A stretch of 64,000 nt of DNA from Sipunculus nudus (taxonomy: Eukaryota > Annelida > Sipuncula > Golfingiida > Sipunculidae). This document shows, piece by piece, positions 21,444-34,245 of the stretch. The position numbers and the translations under genes are program-made. Within the stretch, counting starts at the first letter, position 1; the number at the start of each line of letters is the position of its first letter. The notes beneath the pieces were generated by a model. It did no database searches and was not told where the DNA came from. It saw nothing but the letters and a program-made list of their open reading frames with translations. Location of the stretch: positions 35,322,862 to 35,386,861 of the forward strand of contig CM049307.1 of NCBI GenBank assembly GCA_026874595.1. Direction: 5' to 3'.

Positions 21444-24151
21444 ACAAGGCCTACAGGCCTAATGCGAACCTGTGCAAAGTTTGGGAGTATGAATGGAGGT
21501 TCATTTTAAAATTTAATATTGATCCTTTTAAGTCCTGCATATCTACCTTAGTCATTATGATTTTAGCAAAATGGACATTTCGGACCTGCAAGTTTCAGAC
21601 TAGGACATTTAAAACAAGAATATGGGTAGTCTAAAAGCGACTATGTGTATCCGCAGAAATCAGAGTGGGACGGGTGAAGTGAGGCATGGATTAAGTGGCA
21701 AGGGGAATAGAGTGAGGTGTGTTGCATATTAGCATGGATGTCTTCAGCGTAAACGTGAATGAAGGTGGTGCCACCTGTCATAAAATCGAGAAAATTGTCC
21801 GGGATGTATAAACCTGCAAAATTTCAGGTGGATAGGTCAAACCACTGCTGAGATATGAGTGATTTTATCCCAAGGCAGATGAACAGATGGACGGTGTTCA
21901 TGAGTGGTTGCAGGTGGCGCCACCAGTTTTGGTTATCATGAAGAGCTATGTGAGATCTATACACAAGCAAAATTTTGGCCTAATTGGTCGAACGGTTCCC
22001 GAGGTATGAGCTTGGATGTCTGCAGAGTAAACCTGAATGTAGGTGGCGCCACCTGTCATAAAATCAAGAAAGCTTTCCAGGATGTATAAACCTGCAAAAT
22101 TTCAGGTGGATATGTCAAACCACTGCTGAGATGTGTGATTTTACGCCAAGGCAGATGAACAGATAGATGCTGTGCATAAATGTTTGCAGGTGGCGCCACC
22201 AGTTTTGCCTATGATAAAGAGCTATGTGAGATCTATACACATGCAAAATTTTGGCCCAATTGGTCAAACAGTTCCCGAGATATGAGCTTGGATGTCTGCA
22301 GAGTAAACGTGAATATAGGTGGTGCCACCTGTCATAAAATCGAGAAAACTGTCCAGGGTGTATAAACCTGCAAAATTTCAGGTTGATAAGTCAAACCACT
22401 GCTGACATATGAGTGATTTTATCCCAAGGCAGATGAACAGATGGGTGTTGTGCATTAATGGTTGCAGGTGGCACCACCAGTTTTGCCTATGATGAAGAGC
22501 TATATGAGATCTATACACATGCAAAATTTTGGCCCAACCGGTCAAACAGTTCCCGAGATATGAGCTTGGATGTCTGCAGAGTAAACGTGAATTTAGGTGG
22601 TGACACCTGCCATAAATCGAGAAAGCTGTCCAGGATGTATAAACCTGCAAAATTTCAGGTGGATAAGTCAAACCACTGCTGAGATATGAGTGATATTATC
22701 CAAAGGCAGATGAACAGATGGACGCTGTGCATAAGTGGTTGCAGGTGGCGCCACCAGTTTTGCCGATGATGAAGAACTGTGTGAGATCTATACACATGCA
22801 AAATTTTGGCCCAATCGGTCAAACGGTTCCCAAGATTTTCGAGCTTGGATGTCTGCAGAGTAAACATGAATGTGGGTGGCACCACCTGTCATAAAATCAA
22901 GAAAATTGTCCAGGATGTATAAACCTGCAAAATTTCAGGTGGATAAGTCAAACCACTGCTGAGATATGAGTGATATTATCCCAAGGCAGATGAACAGATG
23001 GACGCTGTGCAAAAATGGTAGCTGGTGGCGCCACCATTTTAGTGTATGTTATAAAGCTATCAAAGGGCTACATTTGTGCAATGTTCCTGAGATATGCAGG
23101 TTTATGTGTGGAAACAGACGCACAAATGGACGCTTGGCAGCGAGGGAAGGTCAGAGGTCAACCAAAAATGAGGGCGCAGCAGTTCACATGTGACCTGACG
23201 ATAAACCCAATTCCATAAAATGCTAACCAAGTTTTTTCAAACAACTGAAAGATATAGTTCCAATAATCTGGGAATTCTGCATCTAAACATTGTGTCTAGA
23301 CGTCTAGACGCTGTGTTTAGACGTCTAGACACATTGTCTAGACACCCCCCGAGCCAGGTCAGTTGCCATGGTGATGTCTGGACCCCACCTGTTTGTACTG
23401 AGTGACCTCTTGACTTGGATGCTGAAACTCAGCATGTTGTCAAATCTGTTTTCAAATACAGAAAGCCTTTTTCAATTGGCTATAATGTTTTTTAAAACTG
23501 TATTTTCCCAATCTATTCTTATAAAACTGGCAGAACCCTACCATAGAATAGTTCTTGTAAATTTTAAACCAATCAGCTTAACCGTTTCATCATAGATCAG
23601 TGTATAAGCAAGAAGAGTTTAAAATTACATTTTCGCTTGTAAAAAACACATCAATGTAGGTGGCGCCACCAATACCTCAAAATCAGATATAACATATGTG
23701 ACAAATATTGGTATAAAATTTGGTGATTATAGCTACAGCCGTTTCTGAGATTTTAATTTTAGTGTGCTTTTTTGGACAGATGACTAAGTTCAACCTCCCG
23801 TAACTCAGCCAAAAATCTCCAAACTGGAAACATTCGAACAAACTTGAGAGAGAAAGTTCCAAGGATTATTTCTGTGAAATATTGGACAATTTCGCTGTAC
23901 AGTTTTAGAGAAGAAGATTTTTAAAGGTTTAGAAGCTTTCTCTGTATAAAATCTAAATTAATGCAGAAACCCAATAAAAAGCTCCAGGGCACCAAGTTTC
24001 ACAGGTGACTAATTCTTACATGTAATTTGGAGCTGCTAGCTCCAACAGTTTCTGACTTACAGCCATGGACGGCGGAAAGCCAGCCCTGGACGGCGGACGG
24101 CTGACGATGGACGGACGATACTGCGCCATCGCATAAGCTCACAGGTTCGCT
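21444..24151. mobile_element. GCGAACCTGTG-ended element, copy B (longer array)
   Basis: This is the reverse complement of copy A (6068-7962) but with more internal tandem units. Ends are ACAAGGCCTACAGGCCTAAT plus GCGAACCTGTGC at the left, and GCTCACAGGTTCGCTA at the right, so the two ends carry inverted GCGAACCTGTG. Units begin with CAGGTGGCGCCACCAGTTTT at about 21911, 22188, 22464, 22744 and 23024, a step of about 277 bp. Each unit holds a second palindrome about 130-150 bp away. A GTCTAGAC cluster is at about 23295-23343. The open frames along the array repeat with the units and are not genes. Confidence 0.8.
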
Positions 24152-24157
24152 AAAAAC

Positions 24158-26716
24158 AAGGGACCCATTGGTACGGCGCTCAGCTGTTGTATATGATAAA
24201 AAATATAATTTAGAAATGAGGCACATGCTTGTTTTGTGTGGAAATAAATATAAGCTGTATTATGAGTTGTGGGTGTTTAGCTTATGTATGATTTTGATAG
24301 TATCTTTGGAGACAGGGAAGAGGATTGATTTAATTTATTTTATTAACAAATGGAGTGCTATTGTCACACAGATTTTGACTTGGCCATATAACTTATTAGC
24401 AGATCATATAATATAAGAGATTAACTATTTATTAAAAATAATTACAAATTGTCCCAAATATAATTTTTTATTAAAAATAATAAGAGAATCGTATGATTTT
24501 TAAAATAAAATACAACTGAAATGATTATTAAAATAATATCAAAGAATATATTCATGAATGCATTCATGAATACATTTTGAAAGTATTTGCACTGGTATTC
24601 ATATTCGTATTCAAATACATTTGCAAAGTATTCGCACCATGTCTGGTATTTATTCAATTTTCACCAAACAATGATGTTGAGAATCCAGAATATACAAAAT
24701 TCACACATTTAAATAATGATCATAAGTACCTGGTTTTATGGCTTTTATTCGTATTAAAAAAAATAAATGAAATTTATTCATTTTAGACTAATTTCACATC
24801 AATGTACACACTAGACCCAGCAGGAATCTAGATTAATATTATCAACTGCATCTTTGTCTATCATTAATTTCCTTCATATGATCCCTAATAATTAGTAATG
24901 AATAATATGATTTATTTTTTTATCATTAAAATTGAACTGAAAAATACCATAGGTGACTGCATGGTGTTATTTGGAATACGTGACATTCTATCAATCGATA
25001 CAAGATTCTTATATCATCAGTAACTGCAAGTTAATTTCCTGTTATTATCAACAAACAAATTCCTTTTCCATTTTTCTTTAATTTGTTATTAAAAACCAAT
25101 AAAAATTTATTAATTTATTGTTAATTGTTATGTTGTTAGTTAAAACTACTAGATGAGTTGGGTTGGACACCTGGATCAACTGTGGCTGGCCAAAAGCTGC
25201 CTGGCTGCCCCAGTGTATGCCTCGTGTCAAGCGTGCATAATTTGATGAAAGGTCAACAAGGTCAACATACAGGTGACTCAAGAGGGGCTTGGGAGAGCTA
25301 GGGTCTGACATAGTCTCATAAAAACATTAATAAAAGTTTCAATTTTTTGCCAATTTCTTTCAGCTTTCTAAAATAAAAAGCTGAAATCCTTATGTGTGCA
25401 TGATATGAAAAGTATATCAACAGTGCTCACAGGAAACAAACGTGCCATGGTCATAGTTTGGCAAAAGTTTAAGGTACTAATTTTATATTTATACTAATAA
25501 CTTATAAAATTTGAATAATTTAGAACTAATTTTGGGTATTCAATTGAATCTTGATAAAATAATGTTACATCCCGCGCAAAAAAATCTCTAGCTTCAGCAA
25601 TCCTCTTGTTAAGGGAATAAATATATTTCTTGAATTTTTACAAAGTTCATTATGTTTGGGCCCATAACCTAAAACAATTACGCAATACTGACATCATTTC
25701 TGGCATGTGCATAGAGAATGTATAGAAAAATATGTTATATTATATATGATTAAAGTAAGATCAGTAGTTTTGATATTTAGCAGTCTTGAAGTGTAACAAT
25801 GCGTTTTTAATAGAAAAAATGAAGTTTTTCATTAATATCTCGAAGATATTAAGTCCTAGTGACCAAATTCTTGGCATGGTAGGGGATTTTGGAGACATCT
25901 AATTGTATGGCAGATTTTAGGAACTGAGAGCTTAAGCTTGGGAGCTGAGCTCTTGCAAACTGCATAACACTAGCTTGATGTAAAAAATATGTTACATGGT
26001 GCTTGAAAACTTGAATAAAATCTACAGTTTTTGATCAACTGGTTTCAAATTTTTGGTGTTAACAGACAAAATGCTAACAAAAACAAGCTGAGAAAATTAA
26101 ATCCACAGTACTTACACGAATAAACGTGCTATGGTCAAAGTCGGGCAAAATTTAAGGTACCAATGTTTTTATTTTTGTTAATATTTCAAAAAATTTAAAA
26201 GATTTTGATCTAATTTTGGGTATACAATTTAATTTTGATTAATTAAAGTTATATTACTGGAAAAAAAGTCCATAGCTTAAACATGTTTTGTGTTAAGTGA
26301 TCAAATATCTTTCCGGATTTTTTACAAAATGCATTATGTTTGGGCCCTTAACTTTTTTAAATTATATAATACAGACATAATTTCTGGCATGTACATAGGA
26401 ACTATATAGGGGAATATTTATGGTTAATATAAAGAAAAACAGATGAGTAGTTTTGATATTAGGCAGTCCTGAAGTGTGAAAATAGGTTTCTAATAAAAAT
26501 TGAGGTTTTTCCTTAATTTCTCAAAGAAACGAAGTCGCAAAGACCCAGTTTTCGGCTTGGTAGGAGATCTTTGGGACATCTAACATTATGCAGAATTTTG
26601 GATTCCTAGGTCTTATGGTTTCAAAACGTGCCACATCTACGGACGGACGGACGGACAGACGGACGGACAATGGACCATGACTATAGCTCAGATGACTTAT
26701 AGTCAGCTGGGCTAAA
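24158..26716 (+). mobile_element. (GGAC)n/CAGCTGAGCTA-family element, full-length copy 1
   Basis: It begins GGGACCCATTGGTACGGCGC followed by TCAGCTG, directly after copy B of the preceding family. It ends with (GGAC)n at about 26639-26668, TGGACCATGACTATAGCTCAG and TATAGTCAGCTGGGCTA. It aligns in the same order and orientation with 28187-30577. The last part contains two tandem versions of a ~700-bp module, each with GGCAAAATTTAAGGTAC-like phrases (25463 and 26144). No protein-coding frame is retained. Confidence 0.7.
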
Positions 26717-28186
26717 AATGATATTTTAAAAGGTACGCTACTTTTAAACAACCAGTAACAGTAATCCACGTTATAGTGGACTAATCATATGACAATATCT
26801 AAAAAAGGTTTTTTTCCCTTTTATCATTTCACCTTAAAACTAAAATTTTATATTTCTCTCATCAAAAAATTTAAATTTCATTTTTCAACATGAAGACACA
26901 TAGTAGAGGGGGTAAAAAACCTTTAAAGATATTGTCAAATAGTTCAATATGAGCCTTCTAAATGGTGACTTACTGGGTTCTCAAAATAGCACACTGTTTA
27001 AATTAAAAAAAATAAAAATTTAAAATATCATATGAAAGAAAAAGAAAATGTCAAAAAAATGAATACCATCAGAAAAAAAACACTGTATCATATTTCAAAC
27101 TAGATGTGGTTGAACAAAGGTCCTCAGAGTCATTTCTGGTAGTGCTTGACTAGTTAACATAAAGATAAAAAGTCAAGTTTATTGTTAAAAAAAGACAAAC
27201 AGAAAAAGGTTTATATCAATATGTATGAGGAACTAAAAATCTTACTAGTTCAAATCATATTAAAGTAGGTATGTCTGAAATAATGTGTGCAATACAAAAT
27301 TACCTATTGCACTCTAGCGGCCATATTTGATATTGAGTAATGCAAGTCCTCATACGCACCAATCATCCCTGTCAGCTGGAAAAAGATCAAGGGTATTGTA
27401 TTTTAAAATGTTTGCCACAGAAAATGTCTGATTATAATAAATTTTATAAACTTTAGTTGTTTTACATGGATTGTACAACTAGTTATAATAGCAATTACGA
27501 GGCACTCTCCATGGCTCGGATGTTGGCGCTCGGAAGTCAGTAAGGGTGGAGGACCCGGAGAAAACCACGGGCCACCATCAAATCTCTGATTGTGGTGTGG
27601 CCCGCCATATTAGAATTTTGGAAGGTGTGTAGTTTGACAGGAATAGAGCCCTCATAGACCCCAATGGTCTCTGTGAATATGAGAAAGATCTAGCATGTTC
27701 TTGTTGATATATTGCGCGCGAAAGAAAATCATCGATTTTGCTCTTTTGGTCATATTGGAATTCCAACAGGTCCGTAATTCAATAGATCTTGAGTCCTCAT
27801 AGGTACAAATCATCCTTGTGCATGCATTTGAGAAAGATCAGGCATGTTCTTGTTAAGATATCGCGCGCGAAAGAAAGCGTCACTGACGGACGGACGGCCC
27901 CACGGACGAATGGACGGACGGTTGGACGGACGGACTGGAACGGTGATCACTATAGGGCCCCGCTTTTCAATTCTTTTTTTTTTTTGGTTCTAATGAATCT
28001 TAATTAACTTTTTGGTTAATTTTAAATATAGATTTTTGGCAGTTCGATGCCCTAACGATGGCGGGACAATGGAGGCAAACCGTGATAAATTGTAGCAACA
28101 CCGTACCACAATCGCAGAGAAGTCTTGCGAAATGTGAGGAGTTGGCTTACGACTGACGTCGATTAGACTTCAGAATAAAAACTTGG
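26717..28186. repeat. Repeat-rich segment with CGCGCGAAAGAAA units and (GGAC)n
   Basis: Two units about 150 bp apart carry ATGTTCTTGTTRAKATATYGCGCGCGAAAGAAA (27690-27725 and 27845-27877). They are followed by (GGAC)n-rich sequence at about 27884-27942 and GTGATCACTATAGGGCCCC at 27941-27962. That ending resembles the GTGATTACTATAGGG ending of the element at 32596-33775, so this is probably a related but different element. The left boundary is unclear. Confidence 0.5.
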
Positions 28187-30577
28187 GACCCATGGGTCAC
28201 GAAGCTCAGCTGTTATAAATGATCACAAAATATTATTTGGAAGACAAATGCTAGTTTTGTGTGGTATATAAGCTGTATTATGGGATGATGGTGTTTAAGT
28301 CAAGTTATGTAAGATTTGGATAAAAACTTGGGATATATAGGAAAGAGGATTGATGTCATTTATATTATTTACATTGCTTTACATTGGAGTGCTTTTCACA
28401 CATGTTTTGATGCTGCAAGTATACACCATTTTGTCAGTTTATCATGTTAATTTTATATCATGAGTATATATTCAGTTTTGTCAAACAAAATTGAGAATCC
28501 AGGACATACAAATATCACAAATTTAAATAATAATCATTAGTACCTGGTTTTATGGCTTTAATTTATATTTGAAAAATAAAACTATTAGACCGAAAAAAAA
28601 TAAAATAAAAGGTATGGTTCTCAGGCACCGCCCGCGTAAATTTTACCCCCCCCCCCCCCCCCCCCGCATAAAAAAATTATTATTTTGATTTTCACTTTTC
28701 AAGAGGTTAAAATAATACAGTTTTGATAAGATTTCATTTGTTATGTAATGCTTTTACCTGTTAAGCAAAAACATCTGTTATTTTCATGCTCTTTCCTCAT
28801 ATGACATTTTTATCGAAACATAAAAAAGGTAAAAAAATAAAATAAAATATCGCACGCCCACTCTGTCTTCTGGAAAAAAAAGTGCCTGAGAACCATATAC
28901 CTTTTATTTTTGGCCTTATGTGTACTCTTGAATACTTTCATATCAATCAACACACTAAACATAGCAAGAGTCTTATGACAATAATTAACATTATAGACAT
29001 AATGAGAACTTGTCTAGGATCTGATTTTTTTTTTATCACATTTGAATATTTGTATTTTTTAATTCATATATCAGGGAAAAAAGGAAAAGTGATCTCAGCT
29101 ATGAAACTAATACATGAGTAAAAAATAATCCAATACATTCTACAAGGAGCAAACCGGAGATTGGCACATTTAATTTTTTTAATGAAATAAAGGAATCAGA
29201 AATATAAATTCTGATTAAATGTATTTACAGTATCATACATTGGACAGCTGATAAAGCCAAGAGTCTTAATATAATTAGTCAAACATATTGACATCTTTAA
29301 TGAGTACTTTTCTGAGTAATATTTTAAATTTTTGACATATTTTATTTTTTTAATGTTTGCAATGAATATATATTAACAAACCGAAACACTCGGAAAATAC
29401 CTGGAAATTTAGTTTAATATAATCAACTGCATCCTTGTCTATCATTAATTTGCTTTATATAATCCCTAATAGTGATGAACAATTATATTTTTTATTTTTT
29501 TTATTATTATTAAAATTGAAATGAAAAATGACCAGAGGTGACTACATGGTGTCATTTGGAATAATTCTGGGGCCATCCATACAAGATCCACACAACATCA
29601 GTAAAACCCTGTTACTCATTAACTTTCAAATCGTTCTTGAAGTTGTTATAATAAACCAATTAAAAATATTTCATAATTGTTTATTGTGATGTTGTTCGCC
29701 AGAACAGCTACTAGAGGAGGGGGGTTGGAACACTGTGGCTAGTTTAGGCCACCCAAGAGCTGGCTGGCTGCCCAGTATGCCCCACTTCAAGCATGTATAA
29801 TTAGCCTGAAAGGTCAACAAGGGTAACATACACGTGACTGAAGAGAGGCTTCAGTATGGCCCAGGTTAAAGAATGACATGGTCTCATAAAACTTTAACAA
29901 AAGCTACAGTTTTTACCGAATTCCTTTCAAATTTCAGAATTAAAAATCGGAGACCTTTATGTGTGCATGATATGAAAATTAAATAAACAGGGCTTACAGG
30001 AAAAAAAAGTGCCATGGCAAAATTTAGGGTACTGATTTTATATTTATCCTAATAACTTAAAAATTTTGCAAAATTCAGATATAATCTTCGGTATACAAGT
30101 GAATCTTGTTAGAATTAAGTTATATATCGAAAAAAAAGTCTGTAGCTTCAACAGATCTCATGTTAAGTGAGTAAATTTATATCCTGACTTTTTACAGTGC
30201 ATTATGTTGGGGCCTATGACTTTAAGAAATTATATAAATCTGACCTAATTTCAGGTATGTTCATAGGAAATATATAATGGAATATTTATATTAAATATAA
30301 CCAAACACAGATAAGTGGTTTTGATATTAGAAAACTGAGGTTTTTCCTTTATCATAATATCTCAAAGGAACGAAGTCGTATTAACCAATTTTTTGTACCG
30401 TAGGAGATTTTGGTGACATCTAACTGTATGCCGAATTTCGGATACGTAGGTCCAACGGTTTCAAAACGTGCCAGTTTGACGGACGGACGGACAGACAGGC
30501 GGACGGAAGGTACGACAGGCTGCCGACGGACAATGGACCATCGCTATAGTTCAGTTGACTTATAGTCAGCTGAGCTA
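28187..30577 (+). mobile_element. (GGAC)n/CAGCTGAGCTA-family element, full-length copy 2 (with nested MITE)
   Basis: The left end is GGGACCCATGGGTCACGAAGC followed by TCAGCTGTT; the right end is (GGAC)n at about 30479-30508, GGACCATCGCTATAGTTCAG and TATAGTCAGCTGAGCTA. It is a direct repeat of 24158-26716, about 4 kb downstream. Shared internal marks include GTTTTGTGTGG...AAGCTGTATTATG, ATCAACTGCATC and CTATCATTAATTT. Copy 2 carries a MITE at 28588-28914 that copy 1 lacks. Confidence 0.7.
28588..28914. mobile_element. Small MITE, copy 1
   Basis: The terminal inverted repeats are GGTATGGTTCTCAGGCAC (28611-28628) and GTGCCTGAGAACCATATACC (28882-28901). They extend outwards into A-rich/T-rich arms ending in GACCG/GGCC. 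The body has GCCCGCGT, a C-run and (A)n-rich sequence but no coding frame. It is nested in the element at 28187-30577; the related element at 24158-26716 is empty at the matching place. Confidence 0.8.
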
Positions 30578-30980
30578 AATATCGTACAGGCTCCAAGACA
30601 ATTTTGAGCCGGTCCAATATAGTCGAAGCCCTCTCTTTACCCACCATGACCTATCCTGATTCACAACAACTAGGCCAGGAACTTGATTCCGAGTGCCCGA
30701 CTACTTCGATTTCCTAAATCGAGGAAAATTCGTCGTACAAATCGTGAAGTTGTGACAGGGACATCCTTTATATTAGAATCACAAATATAAGACGACGCCA
30801 TGCAAATCGTTTATTTTGGCTTACAACTCAGAAAAAGCGACTTCCGGTGACACAACATGCAGTTTCAGTTGCGTATAGAGATATCCAAAAGTTTCGGGTC
30901 CGTAGCGTCAACAATATATTTTGTTCCATATGTGAAATTCTTAGCTTTTTATTGTTTTCAAAGGCAGCAGGTGTGATTTT

Positions 30981-31215
30981 AGGCCAAAAAATGTATGGTT
31001 CTCAGGCAGCGCCCGCGTCAATTTTAACCCCCCGCATCAAAAATTTTCATTTTCATCTTTCAAGAAGATAAAATAATACAATATTTATAAGATTTCATTT
31101 GTTATATAGTGCTTTTACCTGATCAAATGACATTTTTATTGAAACATAAAAAAAAAAACGCCCGCCCGCACTGATATTTGAAAAAAGTGCCTGAGAACCA
31201 TACCTGTTTTAGCCT
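30981..31215. mobile_element. Small MITE, copy 2
   Basis: The left arm AGGCCAAAAAATGTATGGTTCTCAGGCA and right arm TGCCTGAGAACCATACCTGTTTTAGCCT are inverted repeats of each other. The interior (GCCCGCGTCAATTTTAACCCC, TTTCATTTGTTATATAGTGC, CGCCCGCCCGCACTGATATT) matches copy 1 and the split copy at 6033-8230. Confidence 0.8.
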
Positions 31216-31870
31216 TAATTACAAAAAATATTCTTGGTCTTGAAAGATGCGCTTTTGATGTTTATTATGGCCTCATTTTGTGAGGACCCCAGTGTTGACC
31301 CAAGCCGCCACCTTCCTTACGAACGGCGCTATGGAACGATTGAAACGGGTTTGCCATTATAGTCTTTTTGTCTCTGGCAAGCTGGGTGCTTCCAGCGACA
31401 GGAGACTTGGGACCAGCTTCCTTTGCTGACGACTAAGCCACAGAGCTCACTTGCACTTTACTGCAAAAGTCAGCAGCACTGTTCTTCATCCTGTGCTTTT
31501 ACATAGTTGTAATGCTAGGCCGGCACTTCGAAACATCAACAGCACACGTTCAGCTGTACAAAAAAAAAAAGAAACAGATAAACAGAGTGTATCAAAGTCA
31601 AAACTAATCGAAATAAACTCTACACGGTAATTATACTTCTTTACTCCACGAATATGAACGTTCATTGACCTCTACGCATGCACTTGCACATCAGGTATAG
31701 AATAACAAATGATCAGATGAGAGTTAAATTTGTGCTCAAAGGCAGCAGGGGAGATTTTAATTACCAAAAATATCCGGTTTTGCAATATGTTCTTTTGAAA
31801 AAAAAGGTCTGGTTTAGTTCCTAACTGTTCTGTTTACAGGTTCTTGGACTGCCTGATCTAGAAATAGATA
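31216..31870. other. Unique or old repeat-derived sequence
   Basis: The part at about 31250-31510 is less AT-rich (GACCCCAGTGTTGACCCAAG and similar) but has no sustained open frame with splice signals. Nothing identifiable. Confidence 0.3.
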
Positions 31871-32595
31871 GTATCCCCAGACGAGTAATCCTCATCCACC
31901 TTTAAGAATAGGCCCCCCATCTTCAGCAGCATATACTGACACTTGGCAAGCAACTATGGTTTCTTCCATCTATCAACTTGAGAAACAATATTTTTTCACC
32001 AAATATGGGGGCAAATATAGTGAATCACTCTTGAGAAAAGGGGATTAATTTATATAATAAAAACCGGAAGGTAGGTGTCACCACCTGTCTGGTTGACGAG
32101 AGAACTCTCCAAGATTGATGTACATGCCAAATTGGAAACCAACACATTGAAAGACTCCTCAGATGTGAGCAATTTTCACCTAATACAAATGTAGGGATGG
32201 ACACCACATGGAAAATAAATGGCAGATGGCGCCACCAGTCTTGAATACAAGATGAGGAGGCCAGGATCTATGGATATGCACAGTTTCAGACCAATACAGC
32301 ACACCACTCCTAAGAAAAGAGCATTTATTTATTCTAAGGAAACAGAAAGGTAGGTGGCGCCACCTATCTGGTTTACGATAAAATTTTCCAAAATGGATAG
32401 ACATGCCAAATTTATTACCAATACCTTGAACCATTCCGGAGATATGAGCAATTTTCACCCAATGCACATGTACAGATGGACGCCACGGCAAAACGATTGC
32501 AGATGGCACCACCAGTCCAAGATCTATGGTTATGCCAAAATTCAGGTCAATACTGCAAATCACTCCTGAGAAAAGGGTTTTATATATTCTACAAC

Positions 32596-33775
32596 TAGGG
32601 ACCCATGGGTCTCGACGCTCAGCTGAATTTGTCTAGAAGGATATTTTAAAAGAATTTTTTTCCAGAATGACAGTCCTGTGACCTTAACCAATGACCTTGT
32701 GACCAAAAAATCTTAAAACTTATTATCCTTGAACTTGCAGCATTTAGATTATTGTAACAATCTATTAAAAAAGTGACCTCTGACCAGGTAACCTCAAAAT
32801 ATACAGATTTCCTCACTTTGGGCAAGTAAGCCATGTGTGAAAGATGGAAAGTTCGGGATGAAAAGATTGATTTACAGTGCATATACAATCTTTTTAAAGA
32901 CCTTTTTTTTGACCTTTGATCGTTGAACCCCAAAATCGACACGGTTCTTATGTCAAACTAAACTGGAGTTATCATCTGGAAACTAAATTGTGAACAGATG
33001 GCCCCTGTGACCTGGACCTTTGATCTCTTGGCCCTGAAAATCAAAATGGGTGGTGGGTCATTATTAAATCAAGTTTGAAGCCAATCTGTCTATCCAAAGC
33101 AGATTTATCATCCATAATCTAATTTGTGAATGGACAAGCCCTGTGACCCTGACCTTTAACCCTATGACCCCAAAATCGAACAGACTCATCACCTTTTGGC
33201 AGGTTAGCAATATCTTGAAGATGGAAGTTTTGCGATGAAAAGTTTGGCTTCAAATGCATACGCATCCTTTTTAAAGAAATGAGTCCTGTGACCTTGACCT
33301 TTGACCGTTGAACCCCAAAATCGACACGGTTCTTATTTAAGTGGTGAGCCATATATAAGTTCAGTTTGAAACCAATATGTCAAACTAAACTGGAGTTATC
33401 ATCTGGAAACTAATTTGTGAACAGATGGCCCCTGTGACCTGGACCTTTTGACCTTGTGACCCAAAATTCATTTATGCTTACCCCATACTGGCAAGTCGGC
33501 TAAATGCGCAAGATGAAAAGTTTGGGATGAAAAGCTTGGCTTAAAATGCAGCTAAAATCTTTTTAAATAAGTGAGTCCTGTGACCTTGATCTTTGACCTT
33601 ATGACCCCTAAATCATATAGGTTCTTGTTTTAGTGGTGGGCCATATGTAAGTCAAGTTTGAAATCCATGTGTCAATCCAATCTGGACAATCCAATCCAAT
33701 CATGAAACAAATTTAAATGGATGGACGGATGGACAGAGAGACAGACAGGGTGATTACTATAGGGTATCCACTTGT
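32596..33775. mobile_element. GGACCCATGGGTC-started element with TGACCTTGACCTTTGACC units
   Basis: The start GGGACCCATGGGTCTCGACGC plus TCAGCTGAA interrupts the GGTGGCGCCACC array. About six units of roughly 136-147 bp follow, each with CTGTGACCTTGACCTTTGACC or a variant (about 32690, 33005, 33141, 33287, 33430, 33577). It ends in a GGATGGACGGATGGAC tract and GTGATTACTATAGGG near 33768. Units read as short open frames on the minus strand, but these are repeat shadows. Confidence 0.65.
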
Positions 33776-33784
33776 GATCAATAA

Positions 33785-34245
33785 ACACACCAGGTTTTGG
33801 GACACAAGATGTAATCACAGTTGAGAAACTGACACGATTGTTGTCTTTTTATAGTAAAAATAGAAAAACATACTCCTTAAAATAACAAAAACTACAGGTG
33901 GCGCCACCACTTGTCGGGAACTGAAAAACTAGTCATGGTCAATATTCAAGGCAAGATTCATGAAATCCATGCATTAATTATCAAGATATTGGAGGTTTGG
34001 TATCAAATTATTGATTATTCGGGGGGGGGGTACTTTCAAGCCCAATAGCTCGGAGAATATAGGTAGCAGTGACCTCATTTTAGGTTTCCAATGAGATTTT
34101 GTTATCTCCCTGGATCTTCACTTAGAAGTTTCCAGGACCAGCAGTTATGATTTGTGCCCTGCTAACGGACGGACGACGGAAAAAGCGCCATTCCTATACC
34201 TCAGTTGACCTACAGTCAGCTGAGATAAACAAGAGACCCAGGGGC
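33785..34245. mobile_element. Fragment ending in GGACGGACGACGG and CAGCTGAGATAAACAAG
   Basis: This segment has one GGTGGCGCCACC (about 33898-33909), a short GGAC-type tract (34168-34182), CAGTTGACCTACAGTCAGCTGA and then a GAGACCCAGGGGCC junction. It resembles the ending of the (GGAC)n family followed by the start of the next element. The exact boundaries are unclear. Confidence 0.45.

Noticed and set aside
21904-23218. Series of similar 60-76-codon frames (MVAGGATSF... type) repeated in the window
   Set aside because: They recur exactly with the ~277-bp units, occur on both strands and in several families, and are short; they are shadows of a tandem array, not a gene family.
30481-30510. (GGAC)n tracts considered as independent microsatellites
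   Set aside because: The tracts at 11541, 26639, 27884, 30479 and 33720 sit at the same place near one end of recurring elements, so they are parts of those elements.
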